Assembly: GCF_006124995.1 (NCBI RefSeq) | Contig: NZ_QEWN01000108.1 | Location: 62,001-126,000 of the forward strand | Length of the DNA: 64,000 bases | From: Vibrio sp. Hep-1b-8 | Lineage (GTDB): Bacteria; Pseudomonadota; Gammaproteobacteria; Enterobacterales; Vibrionaceae | Direction: 5' to 3' | Shown here: positions 46,501 to 56,541 of the stretch, piece after piece | Numbering within the stretch: the stretch's first letter is position 1 | Layout of the letters: each line of letters starts with the position of its first letter | Program-made: the position numbers and the translations under genes | Notes under the pieces: generated by a model | Seen by the model: only the letters and a program-made list of their open reading frames with translations | What the model was told of the DNA's origin: nothing | The model's database searches: none

Positions 46501-48354
46501 CATATCCGTCTCCAAGCGGCATTTAACCACATGCACATCTTTATTGATCCTAATCCAGACTCAGCAACAAGCTGGGAAGAGCGTAATCGTCTGTTTAATC
46601 TACCTCGCTCTAGCTGGGAAGATTACAACGCGGATCTTATTTCTAAGGGTGGTGGTATTTTCTTGCGTAGCGCAAAATCAATTGCACTGACGCCTGAAAT
46701 CCAGAAAATGCTGCGTACCAAGAAAACGTCAGTCGCACCAAGTGAATTGATCAAAATGATTCTATCTATGGAAGTGGATCTTCTATGGAATGGTGGTATC
46801 GGTACTTACGTTAAAGCATCGACCGAAACGCATACGGATGTTGGCGACCGTGCTAACGATGTATTGCGTATCGATGGCCGCGATCTGAAAGCTAAGATTG
46901 TGGGTGAAGGTGGTAACTTGGGTATGACTCAGTTGGGACGTATTGAATACGCTCTAACTGGTGGTCGTGTCAATACGGACTTCGTCGACAATGTTGGCGG
47001 TGTAGACTGTTCGGATAACGAAGTTAACATCAAGATCTTCCTAAATGGTTTGGTTGCCAATGGTGATCTTACTGTTAAACAGCGCAACGAGATCCTTGAG
47101 TCGATGGAAGATGAAGTGGGTCAGATTGTTCTGGAAGATGCTTACTGTCAGTCAGAATCGATTTCGGTGACTGAACAGCAAGGCACTTCTTTAGTCAAAG
47201 AGCAAATTCGCTTTATTCATACAATGGAAAAAGCAGGGTACCTTGACCGTGCACTTGAGTACATCCCTGATGATGAGACGCTAATCGAACGCGAAAAACA
47301 AGGTATGGCTCTAACTCGTCCAGAGCTAGCTGTGTTAGTTGCGTATGGTAAAATGGTGCTTAAAGAAGAACTGGTGCACGAAGACATCGCCAATGATGAA
47401 TTCCATGCGCAGCAGTTAACTCATTATTTCCCAATCGAGTTACGCCGTAACTATTCAGCGCAAATGGTTAACCATCCTCTACGCTCTGAAATTATTGCTA
47501 CTGCGTTAGCAAATCAGATGGTGAATGAGATGGGGTGCAACTTTGTCACTCGTCTTCAAGAAGAAACCGGAGCACATGTCGTTGATATTGCTAACGCTTA
47601 TGTTGCATCACGTGAAATCTTCGGTCTTGGCCAAGTTCTCGAACATATCCGTAAGCTAGACAACGACGCATTAACGGTTGCTCAGTATGACATGATGTTC
47701 TACGTACGCCGTACTCTACGTCGTCTATCTCGCTGGATCTTGCGTAACCGCAGCGGACGTCAGAGCGTTAAATCTCTGATAGAGCTTTACCAATCTGATG
47801 TAGAAACCATCAAGCAACACTTGGATGATATGCTTGTTCCTTCCGAAGTGAAAGAGCACAACCAAATGGCTCAAGACTGGATCGAGCAGGGTATTGAAGC
47901 AGAACTTGCGAATTATGTTGCTCGTCTCTCTAGTTTGTACTCAGTACTGGATATTTCCACAGTGGCGCGTGAAAAAGGCAAAACTGTCGAACAAAGTGCA
48001 AAACTGTACTACAACCTAGGCGATCGTTTGTCACTGCACTGGTTCTTGAAACAGATTAATGGCCAAGCAGTAGACAACCACTGGCAAGCACTGGCACGTG
48101 CCGCTTTCCGTGAAGATCTAGATTGGCAACAACGTCAGCTAACAGGTCAAGTTCTCAGCTGTGCTTGTGCACCGGAAGATTTCGATGTGATGAAAGCGCT
48201 TGATGAGTGGATCGTGACAAATGAAGTATCGCTACATCGTTGGGAAAATATCCTCAATGAATTTAAAGTAGGTTCAGTGCATGAATTTGCAAAATTCTCG
48301 GTAGCGCTACGTGAACTGATGTTGCTTAACTTGAATTGTTCAGCAAATGAGTAA
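43513..48354 (+). CDS. NAD-specific glutamate dehydrogenase, large (1600-residue) class
   Basis: A 1613-residue enzyme catalysing oxidative deamination of glutamate to 2-oxoglutarate with NAD+. This is the L_180-type GDH known from Streptomyces and Pseudomonas. The N-terminal about 700 residues contain ACT-like regulatory segments; the catalytic core (about 720-1230) shows LRGGKVARGGLRWSDR, VPVGAKGGFVCK (catalytic lysine region) and AIGVGDMAGDVFGNGML for the dinucleotide fold. ATG 43513 follows GGAG by eight bases; a TTG at 43498 is in frame but unlikely. It probably feeds carbon from amino acids into the TCA cycle, which fits with the Aap amino-acid importer upstream, though they are not linked genetically. 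Confidence 0.95.
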   Translation: MTARETLMPVLLEKVYKLIQDKLELAHQPLVTQLAQHLFSNISQDDLVDRNESDLYGAVVSLWHHINEKKADEISVRVFNPTVSRQGWQSTHTIVEIVVPDSPFLVDSVKMALSRLDLSSHLMLHGPTQIARSKTGAITGINQGEGGLQSLFHIEVDRLSDKEAMAALKEELLSILNDTGLVVQDWLLMVEKLEEVTTKVEAQQGKIEIQRDRYDESIQFLRWLGSHNFTFMGYKEYDLVTVDGDTELRPTADKGLGLFASRDRVRTVKLSDFPDSARLEAKKPFLLIVTKGNQPSRIHRPAYTDYIGIKKFDENGKVIGEHRFTGLYTSAVYNQSVASIPLIREKVGRILEASGYREGSYSYKALHNILENYPRDELLQAKEEELLEVGMGVVQMQDRDLLRLFVRKDPFGRFFSCMVYVTKDRYNTELRRQTQRILKQYFGCEQEVEFTTYFSESPLARTHYIVRVDNNNMGVDVKTIEQNLMEASSTWDDRLSEAIVANFGESKGLPLAKEYLRAFPRSYKEDVMPGSAVADIERLEKLSDDNKLGMLFYRPQELAADSKSVRLKLYHRDEPIHLSDVMPMLENLGLRVIGESPYEVRKTNGQVFWILDFSMLHKSEKSVDLREARDRFQQAFAAIWAGELESDGFNRLVLGASLTGREISILRAYARYMRQVGFPFSQQYIEDTLSHYPDLAKGLVDLFTKRFEPKFKGSQKGQSELIAHITEQLDHVESLDDDRIIRRYMEMITATLRTNYYQVDDNKQFKPWLSLKMKPTEIPEIPQPVPAFEIFVYAPDIEGVHLRGGKVARGGLRWSDRQEDFRTEILGLVKAQQVKNTVIVPVGAKGGFVCKRQHTLNGRDEIFAEGQRCYKRFICALLDVSDNIIEGEVVHPKNVVRHDEDDPYLVVAADKGTATFSDLANSVSEEYNFWLGDAFASGGSNGYDHKAMGITAKGGWESVKRHFREMGINCQTTDFTAIGVGDMAGDVFGNGMLLSKHIRLQAAFNHMHIFIDPNPDSATSWEERNRLFNLPRSSWEDYNADLISKGGGIFLRSAKSIALTPEIQKMLRTKKTSVAPSELIKMILSMEVDLLWNGGIGTYVKASTETHTDVGDRANDVLRIDGRDLKAKIVGEGGNLGMTQLGRIEYALTGGRVNTDFVDNVGGVDCSDNEVNIKIFLNGLVANGDLTVKQRNEILESMEDEVGQIVLEDAYCQSESISVTEQQGTSLVKEQIRFIHTMEKAGYLDRALEYIPDDETLIEREKQGMALTRPELAVLVAYGKMVLKEELVHEDIANDEFHAQQLTHYFPIELRRNYSAQMVNHPLRSEIIATALANQMVNEMGCNFVTRLQEETGAHVVDIANAYVASREIFGLGQVLEHIRKLDNDALTVAQYDMMFYVRRTLRRLSRWILRNRSGRQSVKSLIELYQSDVETIKQHLDDMLVPSEVKEHNQMAQDWIEQGIEAELANYVARLSSLYSVLDISTVAREKGKTVEQSAKLYYNLGDRLSLHWFLKQINGQAVDNHWQALARAAFREDLDWQQRQLTGQVLSCACAPEDFDVMKALDEWIVTNEVSLHRWENILNEFKVGSVHEFAKFSVALRELMLLNLNCSANE

Positions 48355-48402
48355 ACGATTGCTATAATTCGTTGAATTAATCGGTAAAACATTTAATAAT
48401 AC

Positions 48403-48427
48403 AGCCCCGTTTACACGGGGCTTTTTT
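48403..48427 (+). terminator. Terminator of the glutamate dehydrogenase gene
   Basis: AGCCCCGT-TTAC-ACGGGGCT followed by TTTTT: 8-bp perfect stem. It lies only 15 bases upstream of the pyrD ATG. Confidence 0.92.
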
Positions 48428-48441
48428 CTTTCGGAGGCACA

Positions 48442-49452
48442 ATGCTTTACCGTCTAGCCAGAACTGGCTTTTTCCAACTTGATGCCGAAAAGGCACATGA
48501 TCTTGCAATTCAAAACTTCAAACGTTTTACTGGCACACCATTCGATCTTCTTTATCGCCAGCAGTTACCACACCGTCCCGTCGAATGCATGGGTTTAACA
48601 TTTCGTAATCCAGTCGGCTTGGCAGCAGGTTTAGATAAAAACGGCGAATGCATTGAAGCATTTGATGCGATGGGATTTGGCTTTGTTGAAGTAGGGACCG
48701 TCACACCGCGACCTCAGTCTGGAAATGACAAGCCACGTTTGTTCCGTCTGGTTGAAGCGGAAGGCATTATCAACCGTATGGGGTTCAACAACCTAGGCGT
48801 TGACAACTTAGTTGAGAACGTGAAGAAAGCTAAGTTCGACTGTGTGCTTGGCATCAATATCGGCAAAAACAAAGATACTCCGATTGAAAAAGGTGCTGAA
48901 GACTACCTAATTTGTATGGAAAAAGTCTATGAGTATGCCGGCTATATCGCGGTAAACATTTCATCACCAAACACGCCGGGATTGCGCTCGTTGCAATATG
49001 GTGAAGCTCTGGATGAATTATTATCAGAGCTAAAAGTTAAACAGGCAGAGTTAGCCGAAAAACACGGCAAATATGTCCCGCTGGCACTGAAGATCGCGCC
49101 GGATCTTTGCGATGACGAGATCAAACAGATCTGTCAATCACTGCTCAATAACAAGATTGACGCAGTCATTGCTACCAACACTACATTAGATCGCTCTATT
49201 GTAGAGGGTATGAAGCATGCTAATGAAGCAGGGGGGCTAAGTGGTCGTCCTGTGCAACTGCGTAGTACTGAAGTGGTTCGCCGCTTACATGAAGAATTAC
49301 AAGATCAGATCCCAGTAATTGGTGTTGGTGGTATTGATTCGTATGTTGCAGCAAAAGAAAAAATGATGGCTGGCGCTCAGCTGGTTCAGGTTTACTCTGG
49401 TTTCATTTATCACGGCCCAAGCCTAGTACGCGATATTGTAAAAAATCTCTAA
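48442..49452 (+). CDS. pyrD: Quinone-dependent dihydroorotate dehydrogenase
   Basis: A 336-residue class 2 enzyme of pyrimidine synthesis that oxidises dihydroorotate to orotate and reduces quinone, bound to the inner membrane by its N-terminal helices ([21 protein letters not shown]). FMN-binding motifs [21 protein letters not shown] and GVGGIDS are present, and the catalytic serine lies in [17 protein letters not shown] precedes ATG 48442. In E. coli pyrD is followed by zapC, and so it is here, with a matS site between them. Confidence 0.97.
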   Translation: MLYRLARTGFFQLDAEKAHDLAIQNFKRFTGTPFDLLYRQQLPHRPVECMGLTFRNPVGLAAGLDKNGECIEAFDAMGFGFVEVGTVTPRPQSGNDKPRLFRLVEAEGIINRMGFNNLGVDNLVENVKKAKFDCVLGINIGKNKDTPIEKGAEDYLICMEKVYEYAGYIAVNISSPNTPGLRSLQYGEALDELLSELKVKQAELAEKHGKYVPLALKIAPDLCDDEIKQICQSLLNNKIDAVIATNTTLDRSIVEGMKHANEAGGLSGRPVQLRSTEVVRRLHEELQDQIPVIGVGGIDSYVAAKEKMMAGAQLVQVYSGFIYHGPSLVRDIVKNL

Positions 49453-49466
49453 AGTTTAAAGGCTTA

Positions 49467-49479
49467 GTGACATTGTCAC
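49467..49479. other. matS site (MatP binding)
   Basis: GTGACATTGTCAC, a perfect match to the matS consensus GTGACRNYGTCAC, 14 bases after the pyrD stop. matS sites mark the Ter macrodomain and are bound by MatP. Confidence 0.85.
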
Positions 49480-49632
49480 TAAATCAATACGCCGAACAAA
49501 CAGCATTAATTGAGAGGGAATGAGTTTTCATTTCCTCTTTTTTTTCATCTCTGAACTAATAAAATCCAGATATTACTTGGAAAGGTAATTAAGCGTTTAC
49601 CTAATTTCACACAACAATACAGAGATGGAACG

Positions 49633-50178
49633 ATGCTTAAACCCAATGACAAATGGACTTGGTACTATGATGACGCAGAACAGCATCTGATGTTGGATCT
49701 GGGTGATGATATGGTATTCAAGACCAACCTTCCACGTAAGCTGATTGTCGATTGCGCAATTGGCGTCAATGAATTCTCAGTTGATGATGCGTCTGCATTT
49801 CAAACTTACAAAGAGCAAATCACACTATTAGGTTTAAGTGAACCTAGACAAGCAGAGTTAGCTTTGTACTGTGTCGCAGCAAAGCGCTTTCATAAACCTG
49901 TACAACCTAAGAGCTGGTTTTTCGATAATCTGTCCGACGGACAGATGACCCCAGAAGAGGGTGACTTAATTCGTCTAAGCAACGCCTACAGCGACGGATA
50001 TTTTATCGTTCTTGAAGTGGGAGAGTGTGCCAGTTTATGTGCGTACGTATGTTTGGAAGAGTTCGCTTTAAATGGCGCTAAAAGCCTTCAATTTGGACAA
50101 GCGATTAAAGTTATGCATGACCGTCTCGTGGTCTGCAACCATCATTTCCATGCTCAGCCAATCGCTTTGGTTAGCTGA
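49633..50178 (+). CDS. zapC: Cell division protein ZapC
   Basis: A 181-residue cytosolic protein that stabilises FtsZ protofilament bundles at the septum. The family marks are KWTWYYDDAEQHLMLDLGDDMVF at the start, AELALYCVAAKRFHKPVQPKSWFF and the C-terminal QAIKVMHDRL. It follows pyrD as in E. coli (ycbW). No signal peptide. ATG 49633 is preceded by GAGATGGAACG, a modest ribosome site. Confidence 0.93.
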   Translation: MLKPNDKWTWYYDDAEQHLMLDLGDDMVFKTNLPRKLIVDCAIGVNEFSVDDASAFQTYKEQITLLGLSEPRQAELALYCVAAKRFHKPVQPKSWFFDNLSDGQMTPEEGDLIRLSNAYSDGYFIVLEVGECASLCAYVCLEEFALNGAKSLQFGQAIKVMHDRLVVCNHHFHAQPIALVS

Positions 50179-50213
50179 CATAAATTAGTTATCGTTCCTT
50201 TGTTTCATTTCCC

Positions 50214-50238
50214 GCCAGCTCAACGCTGGCATTTTTTT
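50214..50238 (+). terminator. Terminator of zapC
   Basis: GCCAGC / GCTGGC 6-bp stem with a TCAAC loop, then ATTTTTTT. Confidence 0.88.
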
Positions 50239-50649
50239 GCCTAAAATTTGGCTGGGTTGATACGACCTGGCAGTCAATTAAATGTGATTCTTGTACAAAT
50301 TTTAACCGAACGAAGCGATTGATTTTTACTCACTAGAACACCTCTAGCGCATACAAGTGCACGTAAATTCCTCATTTAGCTGAAAATTGTAACTTAATTT
50401 CATTAAAAAGTGGGCTTGGTGTAGACCAATTTTCATGAGAATAAGTATTCACTTCGGTCAGAGGGCTTGATTTTTCGTTGGATGAGTTTTCGAAAAGTTT
50501 GCCTAGTGAAATTTGGCTACAAACGATGAAGAGGCGAGTAAATGAACGTTTAAAGAGATAATTGATGGGAAATTCTGGAATGAACTAACGATAAAGTGAT
50601 GATGTCAGGTATAATGCGGGGTCATTTTCTACAGAATAAAAACATCACT
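50239..50649 (+). other. Intergenic region upstream of rlmKL
   Basis: 411 bases without a credible gene. It is AT-rich and has no hairpin, repeat or operator I can name; it presumably carries the rlmKL promoter near its right end (TATAATG at 50610-50616 is a good -10 element). Confidence 0.5.
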
Positions 50650-52773
50650 ATGCATCAATATCTTGCGGTTACGTCCAATGGTTTAGAAAACCTATTGGTT
50701 GATGAGCTAACTAAGCTAGGGATCAACGACGCTAAGCCAGTACAAGCTGGTGTTCGCTTCAAGGCGAGCAACGAGCAGATTTACCGTTGCTGCCTATGGA
50801 GTCGTTTGGCATCCCGTTTTGTGCGTGTACTCTCAGAGTTCACCTGTAACGATGATATGGATCTCTATCTTGCCTCTTCTTCAGTGAACTGGGTTAATCA
50901 ATTCCACAGTTCTAAGACGTTCGTCGTTGATTTCAATGGTACTAACCGCGAAATCCGCAATAGCCAGTACGGTGCAATGAAGGTCAAAGATGCCATAGTG
51001 GATTGTTATGAGAAGAAGAATCTACCTCGTCCTTCGATCAGTAAAGATCAACCCGATCTTCGTGTCCATGTGCGCCTGCACAAGGACAAAGCCATCCTTG
51101 GCCTAGATATGGTAGGTGGTGGTTTGCACCAACGTGGCTATCGTACAGAATCGGGTCGCGCGCCTCTACGCGAAACGTTGGCCGCTGCAATCATCCTCAG
51201 AAGTGGTTGGAGTGCGGATAAACCATTACTAGACCCAATGTGTGGTTCAGGTACATTACTTATCGAGGCAGCGATGATGGCTGCTAACATGGCTCCAGGT
51301 GTGAACCGTGCTAAGTGGGGCTTTGAGTCTTTAGATGATTTTGAACCAGAGCTTTGGGCAGAGATTAAATCTGAAGCTTCAGTGCAGGCTCGTCGTGGTG
51401 TCAAAAAAATTGACACTAAGTTTTTCGGCTTTGATAACGATGCTCGTGTACTAAAAACAGCTCAAGATAACGCACGTCGAGCTGGCGTTGATTCATTGAT
51501 TGAGTTCAAACAGGGTGACGCCGCAGAGATTATGCGACCAGAAGGATTCGAAGCAGGGGTTATTGTTTGTAACCCACCATACGGTGAACGTTTAGGCACT
51601 CATCCTGGTTTAATCGCTCTATACACCGCATTTGGCGCACAGCTAAAATCGCAATTTGGTGGATGTCAGGCATCAATTTTCTCTAGTTCAGATGAATTGC
51701 TGAGCTGTTTGCGTATGAGAGCAGACAAGCAGTTCAAATTGAACAATGGTGCGTTACCGTGTCACCAGAAGAACTATTCTATTAGTGAGCGAGCTGCTCA
51801 AGACTCAAGTGACAATGTCACAGAATCATTGGTTGCACCGGATTTTTCAAACAGACTGAAAAAGAACATCGCTAAGATTGGTAAGTGGGCGCGTAAAGAG
51901 AAACTAGATTGCTACCGCGTTTACGATGCGGATTTGCCTGACTATAACGTTGCAATTGACGTTTACCTAGACCAGTTGGTTATTCAAGAGTACGCCGCAC
52001 CTAAGGACATTCCCGAAGAGAAGGCCAAGCGCCGCTTGACGGACATTATCCGTGCAACGATTCAAGTGACGGGTACACCGGCGAATAAGGTGGTACTTAA
52101 AGTACGAGAAAAACAGAAAGGTCGTGCTCAATACCAGAAGCTGTCTCAACAGTCAGAGACACTTGTGGTCAATGAGTATGGTGTAAAGCTTTCCGTTAAT
52201 CTCCACGATTACTTGGATACGGGTTTATTCCTCGATCATAAGATTACCCGACGTAAACTGGGTGAAATGGCTCAGGGTAAGGATTTCCTTAATCTTTTTG
52301 CTTACACAGGCTCTGGCACCGTTCATGCGGCGTGTGGTGGCGCAAATTCCACAACGACGGTTGATATGTCGAATACCTATCTTGAGTGGGCGAAAGAGAA
52401 CATGAAGCTCAACGGGCAGGTTGGTCGTCAACACCGATTTGAGCAAGCAGACTGCTTACAGTGGTTAGAGAAATCGACTGCTCAGTTTGATCTTATCTTT
52501 ATCGATCCACCGACGTTTTCTAACTCTAAACGTATGGAACAGAGTTTTGATGTCCAGCGCGATCACATTCAGCTAATGAAAAACTTAAAACGTCTGCTTC
52601 GCTCTGGCGGTACGATAGTGTTCTCGAATAACAAACGTCACTTTAAAATGGATTTAGAGTCGCTTGCAGACCTAGGACTCCAAGCGAACAACATTTCTCA
52701 CCAAACGTTACCTATGGATTTTTCGCGCAACAAGCATATCCACAACTGCTGGGTGATAACACACAAGGAATAA
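50650..52773 (+). CDS. rlmKL: Bifunctional 23S rRNA methyltransferase RlmKL
   Basis: A 707-residue fusion that makes m2G2445 (RlmL half) and m7G2069 (RlmK half) in 23S rRNA. The N-terminal THUMP domain and first methyltransferase carry [16 protein letters not shown] and [11 protein letters not shown]; the second, from about residue 470, carries [17 protein letters not shown] and [18 protein letters not shown] 50650 begins the standard [13 protein letters not shown] sequence; the frame extends 18 codons upstream but overlaps the -10 element. A matS site lies within the gene. Order rlmKL then uup is as in E. coli, with a small glutaredoxin-like gene inserted. Confidence 0.96.
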   Translation: MHQYLAVTSNGLENLLVDELTKLGINDAKPVQAGVRFKASNEQIYRCCLWSRLASRFVRVLSEFTCNDDMDLYLASSSVNWVNQFHSSKTFVVDFNGTNREIRNSQYGAMKVKDAIVDCYEKKNLPRPSISKDQPDLRVHVRLHKDKAILGLDMVGGGLHQRGYRTESGRAPLRETLAAAIILRSGWSADKPLLDPMCGSGTLLIEAAMMAANMAPGVNRAKWGFESLDDFEPELWAEIKSEASVQARRGVKKIDTKFFGFDNDARVLKTAQDNARRAGVDSLIEFKQGDAAEIMRPEGFEAGVIVCNPPYGERLGTHPGLIALYTAFGAQLKSQFGGCQASIFSSSDELLSCLRMRADKQFKLNNGALPCHQKNYSISERAAQDSSDNVTESLVAPDFSNRLKKNIAKIGKWARKEKLDCYRVYDADLPDYNVAIDVYLDQLVIQEYAAPKDIPEEKAKRRLTDIIRATIQVTGTPANKVVLKVREKQKGRAQYQKLSQQSETLVVNEYGVKLSVNLHDYLDTGLFLDHKITRRKLGEMAQGKDFLNLFAYTGSGTVHAACGGANSTTTVDMSNTYLEWAKENMKLNGQVGRQHRFEQADCLQWLEKSTAQFDLIFIDPPTFSNSKRMEQSFDVQRDHIQLMKNLKRLLRSGGTIVFSNNKRHFKMDLESLADLGLQANNISHQTLPMDFSRNKHIHNCWVITHKE
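51809..51821. other. matS site inside rlmKL
   Basis: GTGACAATGTCAC, a perfect consensus match, within the rlmKL coding region. Confidence 0.85.
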
Positions 52774-52780
52774 CGTTGAC

Positions 52781-53020
52781 GTGATTACGTTATACAGTAC
52801 AGAAGGGTGCCATCTTTGTGAGATGGCATTTTCCCTAACTCAACAACTCCACATTTCAGATCAAGTCGAGATTATCGATATAGCTTTCGATGATGAGCTG
52901 TTTTCTCGTTACGGCGTCACTATTCCGGTGCTCAGTTGCCAAGGTAATGAGTTGAATTGGCCGTTTGATTTGGAACAATTAAAAGTTTGGTTACGCAATA
53001 ATGGCATTACTTACGATTAA
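52781..53020 (+). CDS. Glutaredoxin-like small protein (DUF836 type)
   Basis: A 79-residue thioredoxin-fold protein: MITLYSTEGCHLCEMAF with a CHLC active-site motif and a cis-proline-like TIPVLSC. The YfiT/DUF836 glutaredoxin-like family fits; it probably takes part in thiol-disulfide exchange. GTG start at 52781, eight bases after the rlmKL stop, with AAGGA upstream. It overlaps the uup start by 20 bases, so rlmKL, this gene and uup are one transcript. Confidence 0.85.
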   Translation: MITLYSTEGCHLCEMAFSLTQQLHISDQVEIIDIAFDDELFSRYGVTIPVLSCQGNELNWPFDLEQLKVWLRNNGITYD

Positions 53021-54917
53021 TAACGGATTGCTGGCATACGGTGATCATCCTTTACTAGACCATGCTGACTTCGCTCTACAAACCAATGAAAGAGTCTGTT
53101 TGGTTGGCCGAAATGGTGCGGGCAAATCTACCTTAATGAAAGTTCTGGCGGGTGAGGTGCTATTAGATGATGGCAAGCTGACAGTTACTCAAGATGTTGT
53201 CGTCTCTCGCTTAGAACAAGATCCGCCGCGCAATGAAGAAGGGACAGTCTTCGATTACGTTGCTGGTGGGTTAGCAGAAATCGGTCAACAACTAAAGATC
53301 TACCAAGATCAGTTAGATCTGATTGCTCATGATGCCTGTGAAAAAAACATCAACAAATTGGCTAGAATTCAAGAGCAGCTTGAACACTCGGGCGCATGGC
53401 GTTTCGAAGATCGCATTAAAAATGTTATGGACGCGCTAAATCTTGATGGTCACACCAAGCTGACGGATTTGTCTGGTGGGTGGCAGCGTAAAGCAGCGTT
53501 AGCGCGCGCCTTGGTGCGTGATCCTGATGTTTTGTTGCTTGATGAGCCTACTAACCACCTCGACGTGACGACAATCGAATGGTTGGAGAACTTTTTAAAG
53601 GATTTCCGAGGTTCGATTATCTTTATTTCTCACGACCGTGCATTCATCAAGTCTATGGCTACACGCATCGTCGATCTTGATCGCGGTAAGTTAGCGTCTT
53701 TTCCTGGTGATTATGATAATTACCTCGTTGAAAAAGAAGAGATGCTGCGCGTCGAAGAGATGCAAAACGCCGAGTTTGATAAAAAGCTTGCTCAAGAAGA
53801 GGTCTGGATTCGTCAAGGCATCAAAGCGCGTCGTACCCGTAACGAGGGTCGCGTCCGCGCACTTAAGAAGCTTCGAGAGGAACGCTACAATCGCCGTGAT
53901 GTGCAGGGTAAGGCGAACATTCAGATTGATGATGCATCACGCTCAGGCAAAATCGTATTTGAAGCGCAAAATCTTGGTTACAGCATTGAAGGTAAGGCCA
54001 TTGTTAAAGATTTCTCTTTCAACATCATGCGTGGTGACCGCATCGCTCTAATCGGTCCTAATGGTTGTGGTAAAAGTACCTTGCTTAAATTGCTGCTGGA
54101 TGAGCTCAAGCCTTCGCAAGGCAAGCTTCACTGTGGTACCAAGCTAGAAGTCGCGTATTTTGACCAATATCGTGAAGTGCTTGATCCAGAGAAATCTGTT
54201 ATCGATAACCTTGCTGATGGTAAGCAAGAGGTGATGGTTGGTGGTCGACAGCGTCATGCGCTGAGTTACTTGCAGGATTTTCTATTTGCTCCTCATCGCG
54301 CGCGAACACCGGTCAAAGCCTTGTCTGGTGGTGAGAAAAACCGTCTTCTTTTGGCGCGTATTTTTCTTAAATCCAATAACTTGTTGGTACTTGATGAACC
54401 AACTAACGATTTAGATATCGAAACATTGGAACTTTTAGAGGATTTACTTGCCAATTATCAGGGTACATTGTTGCTTGTCAGTCACGATCGTCAGTTTGTC
54501 GATAACACCGTGACCAACAGTTGGATATTCGAAGGCGATGGTGTTATTGAGGAATTTGTCGGTGGCTACCACGACGCACAGCAACAGCGTCTTCAGGTTA
54601 AAAAAGCGCGTAATAGCGAAAAAGTTGAGTCGAGCGTTAAACAGGTTGAGGAAACTCCCAAAACCGCTGTAACAAAGAGCAAACCTAAGAAGTTATCTTA
54701 TAAACTACAGCGCGAGTTAGAAGCATTGCCAGCCAAACTCGAACAATTAGAAGTGGATATTGAAAACTTGCAACAGCAGGTTAACAGTGCTGATTTCTTT
54801 TCCAAACCCGTAGAGCAGACGCAACCCGTATTAGATAAGCTAGCTGCGACAGAGCAGGAGCTTGAGATTGCTTTCGAACGCTGGGAAGAGCTCGAAGCGA
54901 TGCAACAGGAAAGTTAA
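53001..54917 (+). CDS. uup: ABC-F ATPase Uup
   Basis: A 638-residue soluble ABC-F protein with two ATPase cassettes: Walker A GRNGAGKST and GPNGCGKST, signatures LSGGWQRKAALARAL and LSGGEKNRLLLARI, Walker B VLLLDEPTNHLD and LLVLDEPTNDLD, and a C-terminal coiled coil (about 555-638). Uup acts on ribosomes or on transposon excision and replication intermediates in E. coli. Its ATG lies inside the preceding glutaredoxin-like gene, showing translational coupling. E. coli follows uup with pqiABC; here a DUF3466 gene follows instead. Confidence 0.95.
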   Translation: MALLTINNGLLAYGDHPLLDHADFALQTNERVCLVGRNGAGKSTLMKVLAGEVLLDDGKLTVTQDVVVSRLEQDPPRNEEGTVFDYVAGGLAEIGQQLKIYQDQLDLIAHDACEKNINKLARIQEQLEHSGAWRFEDRIKNVMDALNLDGHTKLTDLSGGWQRKAALARALVRDPDVLLLDEPTNHLDVTTIEWLENFLKDFRGSIIFISHDRAFIKSMATRIVDLDRGKLASFPGDYDNYLVEKEEMLRVEEMQNAEFDKKLAQEEVWIRQGIKARRTRNEGRVRALKKLREERYNRRDVQGKANIQIDDASRSGKIVFEAQNLGYSIEGKAIVKDFSFNIMRGDRIALIGPNGCGKSTLLKLLLDELKPSQGKLHCGTKLEVAYFDQYREVLDPEKSVIDNLADGKQEVMVGGRQRHALSYLQDFLFAPHRARTPVKALSGGEKNRLLLARIFLKSNNLLVLDEPTNDLDIETLELLEDLLANYQGTLLLVSHDRQFVDNTVTNSWIFEGDGVIEEFVGGYHDAQQQRLQVKKARNSEKVESSVKQVEETPKTAVTKSKPKKLSYKLQRELEALPAKLEQLEVDIENLQQQVNSADFFSKPVEQTQPVLDKLAATEQELEIAFERWEELEAMQQES

Positions 54918-54922
54918 GATTA

Positions 54923-56524
54923 ATGAGTAGTAATATTTTTAAAGTTTCACTAGTGGCAGCAACGGTCGCTGCTTCTTTCGGTGCTCATGCAGCGCTTTAT
55001 AATGTTTATTTGCAAGACCCAGAGGGAACCAGCTCTAGCCTACAAACTTACGGTGTAGCTGTTGCTCCAAATGCAACTAATTGCTGGAGCAGTGCGTGTT
55101 CAGATTCTACTTCTGAAATGGCGACAGAAGTTAAGCGCTACCGTGAAGGGTTCCAGTATCGTGATGAGTCACCGTTCTTTTTACCATACGGTTGGACATA
55201 CCTTGATGATAATTACAATGGTTTTAGAAATTACTGTCGTACCTTCTTAGGTTACTCAGATTCTTTGTGCGATGACTGGGCTGATAAGCAGTACACGCAA
55301 GGCTATGCTAAAGAACAAGGTGGCAACTATGCAGGGTCTATTGCTTACATAAATGATTCCGCTTTGTACGCAGAGAATACCGTCGTCAATAGTATTGATA
55401 GTGGCTTTGCAACAGGGAATAGAACTATTGGAGGTTCTTCTCGTAACGTTGCGTTTACTAGTATCAATGGTACATCAGTTGCTGATTTATCTCTAACTCA
55501 CAATAGTACGGCTTACGCAGAATCACATGCTTGGAAAACGTTGCAGGATGGTGGCACGTACTACACAGTAGGAAGCGTTACTAAAACATCAAACCACGCT
55601 ACCAGTGATAACAATTCGTATGCCGCGGTTTGGGTCGATGGAGCATTACAAGCTCCGATTGATTGGATCAGTAGTACTACCACAAATAATGGCGATCGTA
55701 GAGCTCACGCTAGTGCTCGAGACATTATAAAAGATGGGAATGTTCTATATGCTGTTGGTTATAACTCCGACAGCGAGGTGTATTTTAGAGCAACCGTGTT
55801 TAAATCGGATAACAATGGTGGAACGAGCTGGACTTCAAAAGCTGTTGATGGTTTCCCTTATGCAACGTCTGAATACGCTAACCAAACGCTACAAGCGGTT
55901 AATAACAACGGTATCGCAATTGGTACAGCAAAACTGAACCAAGCCCTTAATGGTGCATATGCGAATACATTGTTTTATGTCGACAACTTAACATCACCAG
56001 TCTACAAAGCATTTAGTGGTAGCATCTTTTTTAACGGCGCAAATGGTAAAGCAGGCGGTATTAACAACGCCAACGATGTAGTTGGTACTATCGACTTTGA
56101 AAGTCACAAAGAGACCAATGGTAAACCGCGTGCTAAACGTGCGTTTATCACTAACTTAGGTACTGTCACTGGTTCCGCGCCTATCGGTGGTATTGCACGT
56201 TACTTGGATGATCTAACCTATGGTGCTGGTGCTTCCACTGATAACAATCAATATCGCATAATTGAAGCCGCTGACATCAACGACGCGGGTATCATTGCAG
56301 CGACAGCGTACTACTGTGCTGGTGGCTTTGACAGTGAAGCTATTGACGCCACATGTAATGCAGGCGCATCACTTGTTGGGGTGAAACTTGTTCCTATCAA
56401 TGGTCAGACAGCGACAGATATAAGCACTCGTCCTGTTACTCAGGAGACGGTTGAGCGTCAAGGTGGCACAATTGGCTTTATCGCTCTGACTCTATTAGGG
56501 TTTCTAGGGTTCCGTAGAAAATAG
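54923..56524 (+). CDS. DUF3466 family secreted protein with GlyGly-CTERM tail
   Basis: A 533-residue exported protein. Signal peptide 1-23 (SFGAHA). The body is rich in Asn, Ser and Tyr with repeated aromatic and VNNNGIAIGTA / INNANDVVGT / INDAGIIAATA motifs, a beta-propeller-like repeat also found in HAF repeats. It ends QGGTIGFIALTLLGFLGFRRK: a Gly-Gly motif, a hydrophobic helix and a basic cluster, the GlyGly-CTERM signal that rhombosortase cleaves in Vibrio and relatives to release or lipidate surface proteins. Function unknown. It starts six bases after uup with no clear terminator between, so it may be read through from uup. Confidence 0.85.
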   Translation: MSSNIFKVSLVAATVAASFGAHAALYNVYLQDPEGTSSSLQTYGVAVAPNATNCWSSACSDSTSEMATEVKRYREGFQYRDESPFFLPYGWTYLDDNYNGFRNYCRTFLGYSDSLCDDWADKQYTQGYAKEQGGNYAGSIAYINDSALYAENTVVNSIDSGFATGNRTIGGSSRNVAFTSINGTSVADLSLTHNSTAYAESHAWKTLQDGGTYYTVGSVTKTSNHATSDNNSYAAVWVDGALQAPIDWISSTTTNNGDRRAHASARDIIKDGNVLYAVGYNSDSEVYFRATVFKSDNNGGTSWTSKAVDGFPYATSEYANQTLQAVNNNGIAIGTAKLNQALNGAYANTLFYVDNLTSPVYKAFSGSIFFNGANGKAGGINNANDVVGTIDFESHKETNGKPRAKRAFITNLGTVTGSAPIGGIARYLDDLTYGAGASTDNNQYRIIEAADINDAGIIAATAYYCAGGFDSEAIDATCNAGASLVGVKLVPINGQTATDISTRPVTQETVERQGGTIGFIALTLLGFLGFRRK

Positions 56525-56541
56525 GTTAAATTTTCAACTAG

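Noticed and set aside
46166-46690. Alternative-frame plus-strand ORFs within the glutamate dehydrogenase gene
   Set aside because: They lie inside a 1613-codon gene with full family homology and have no ribosome sites.
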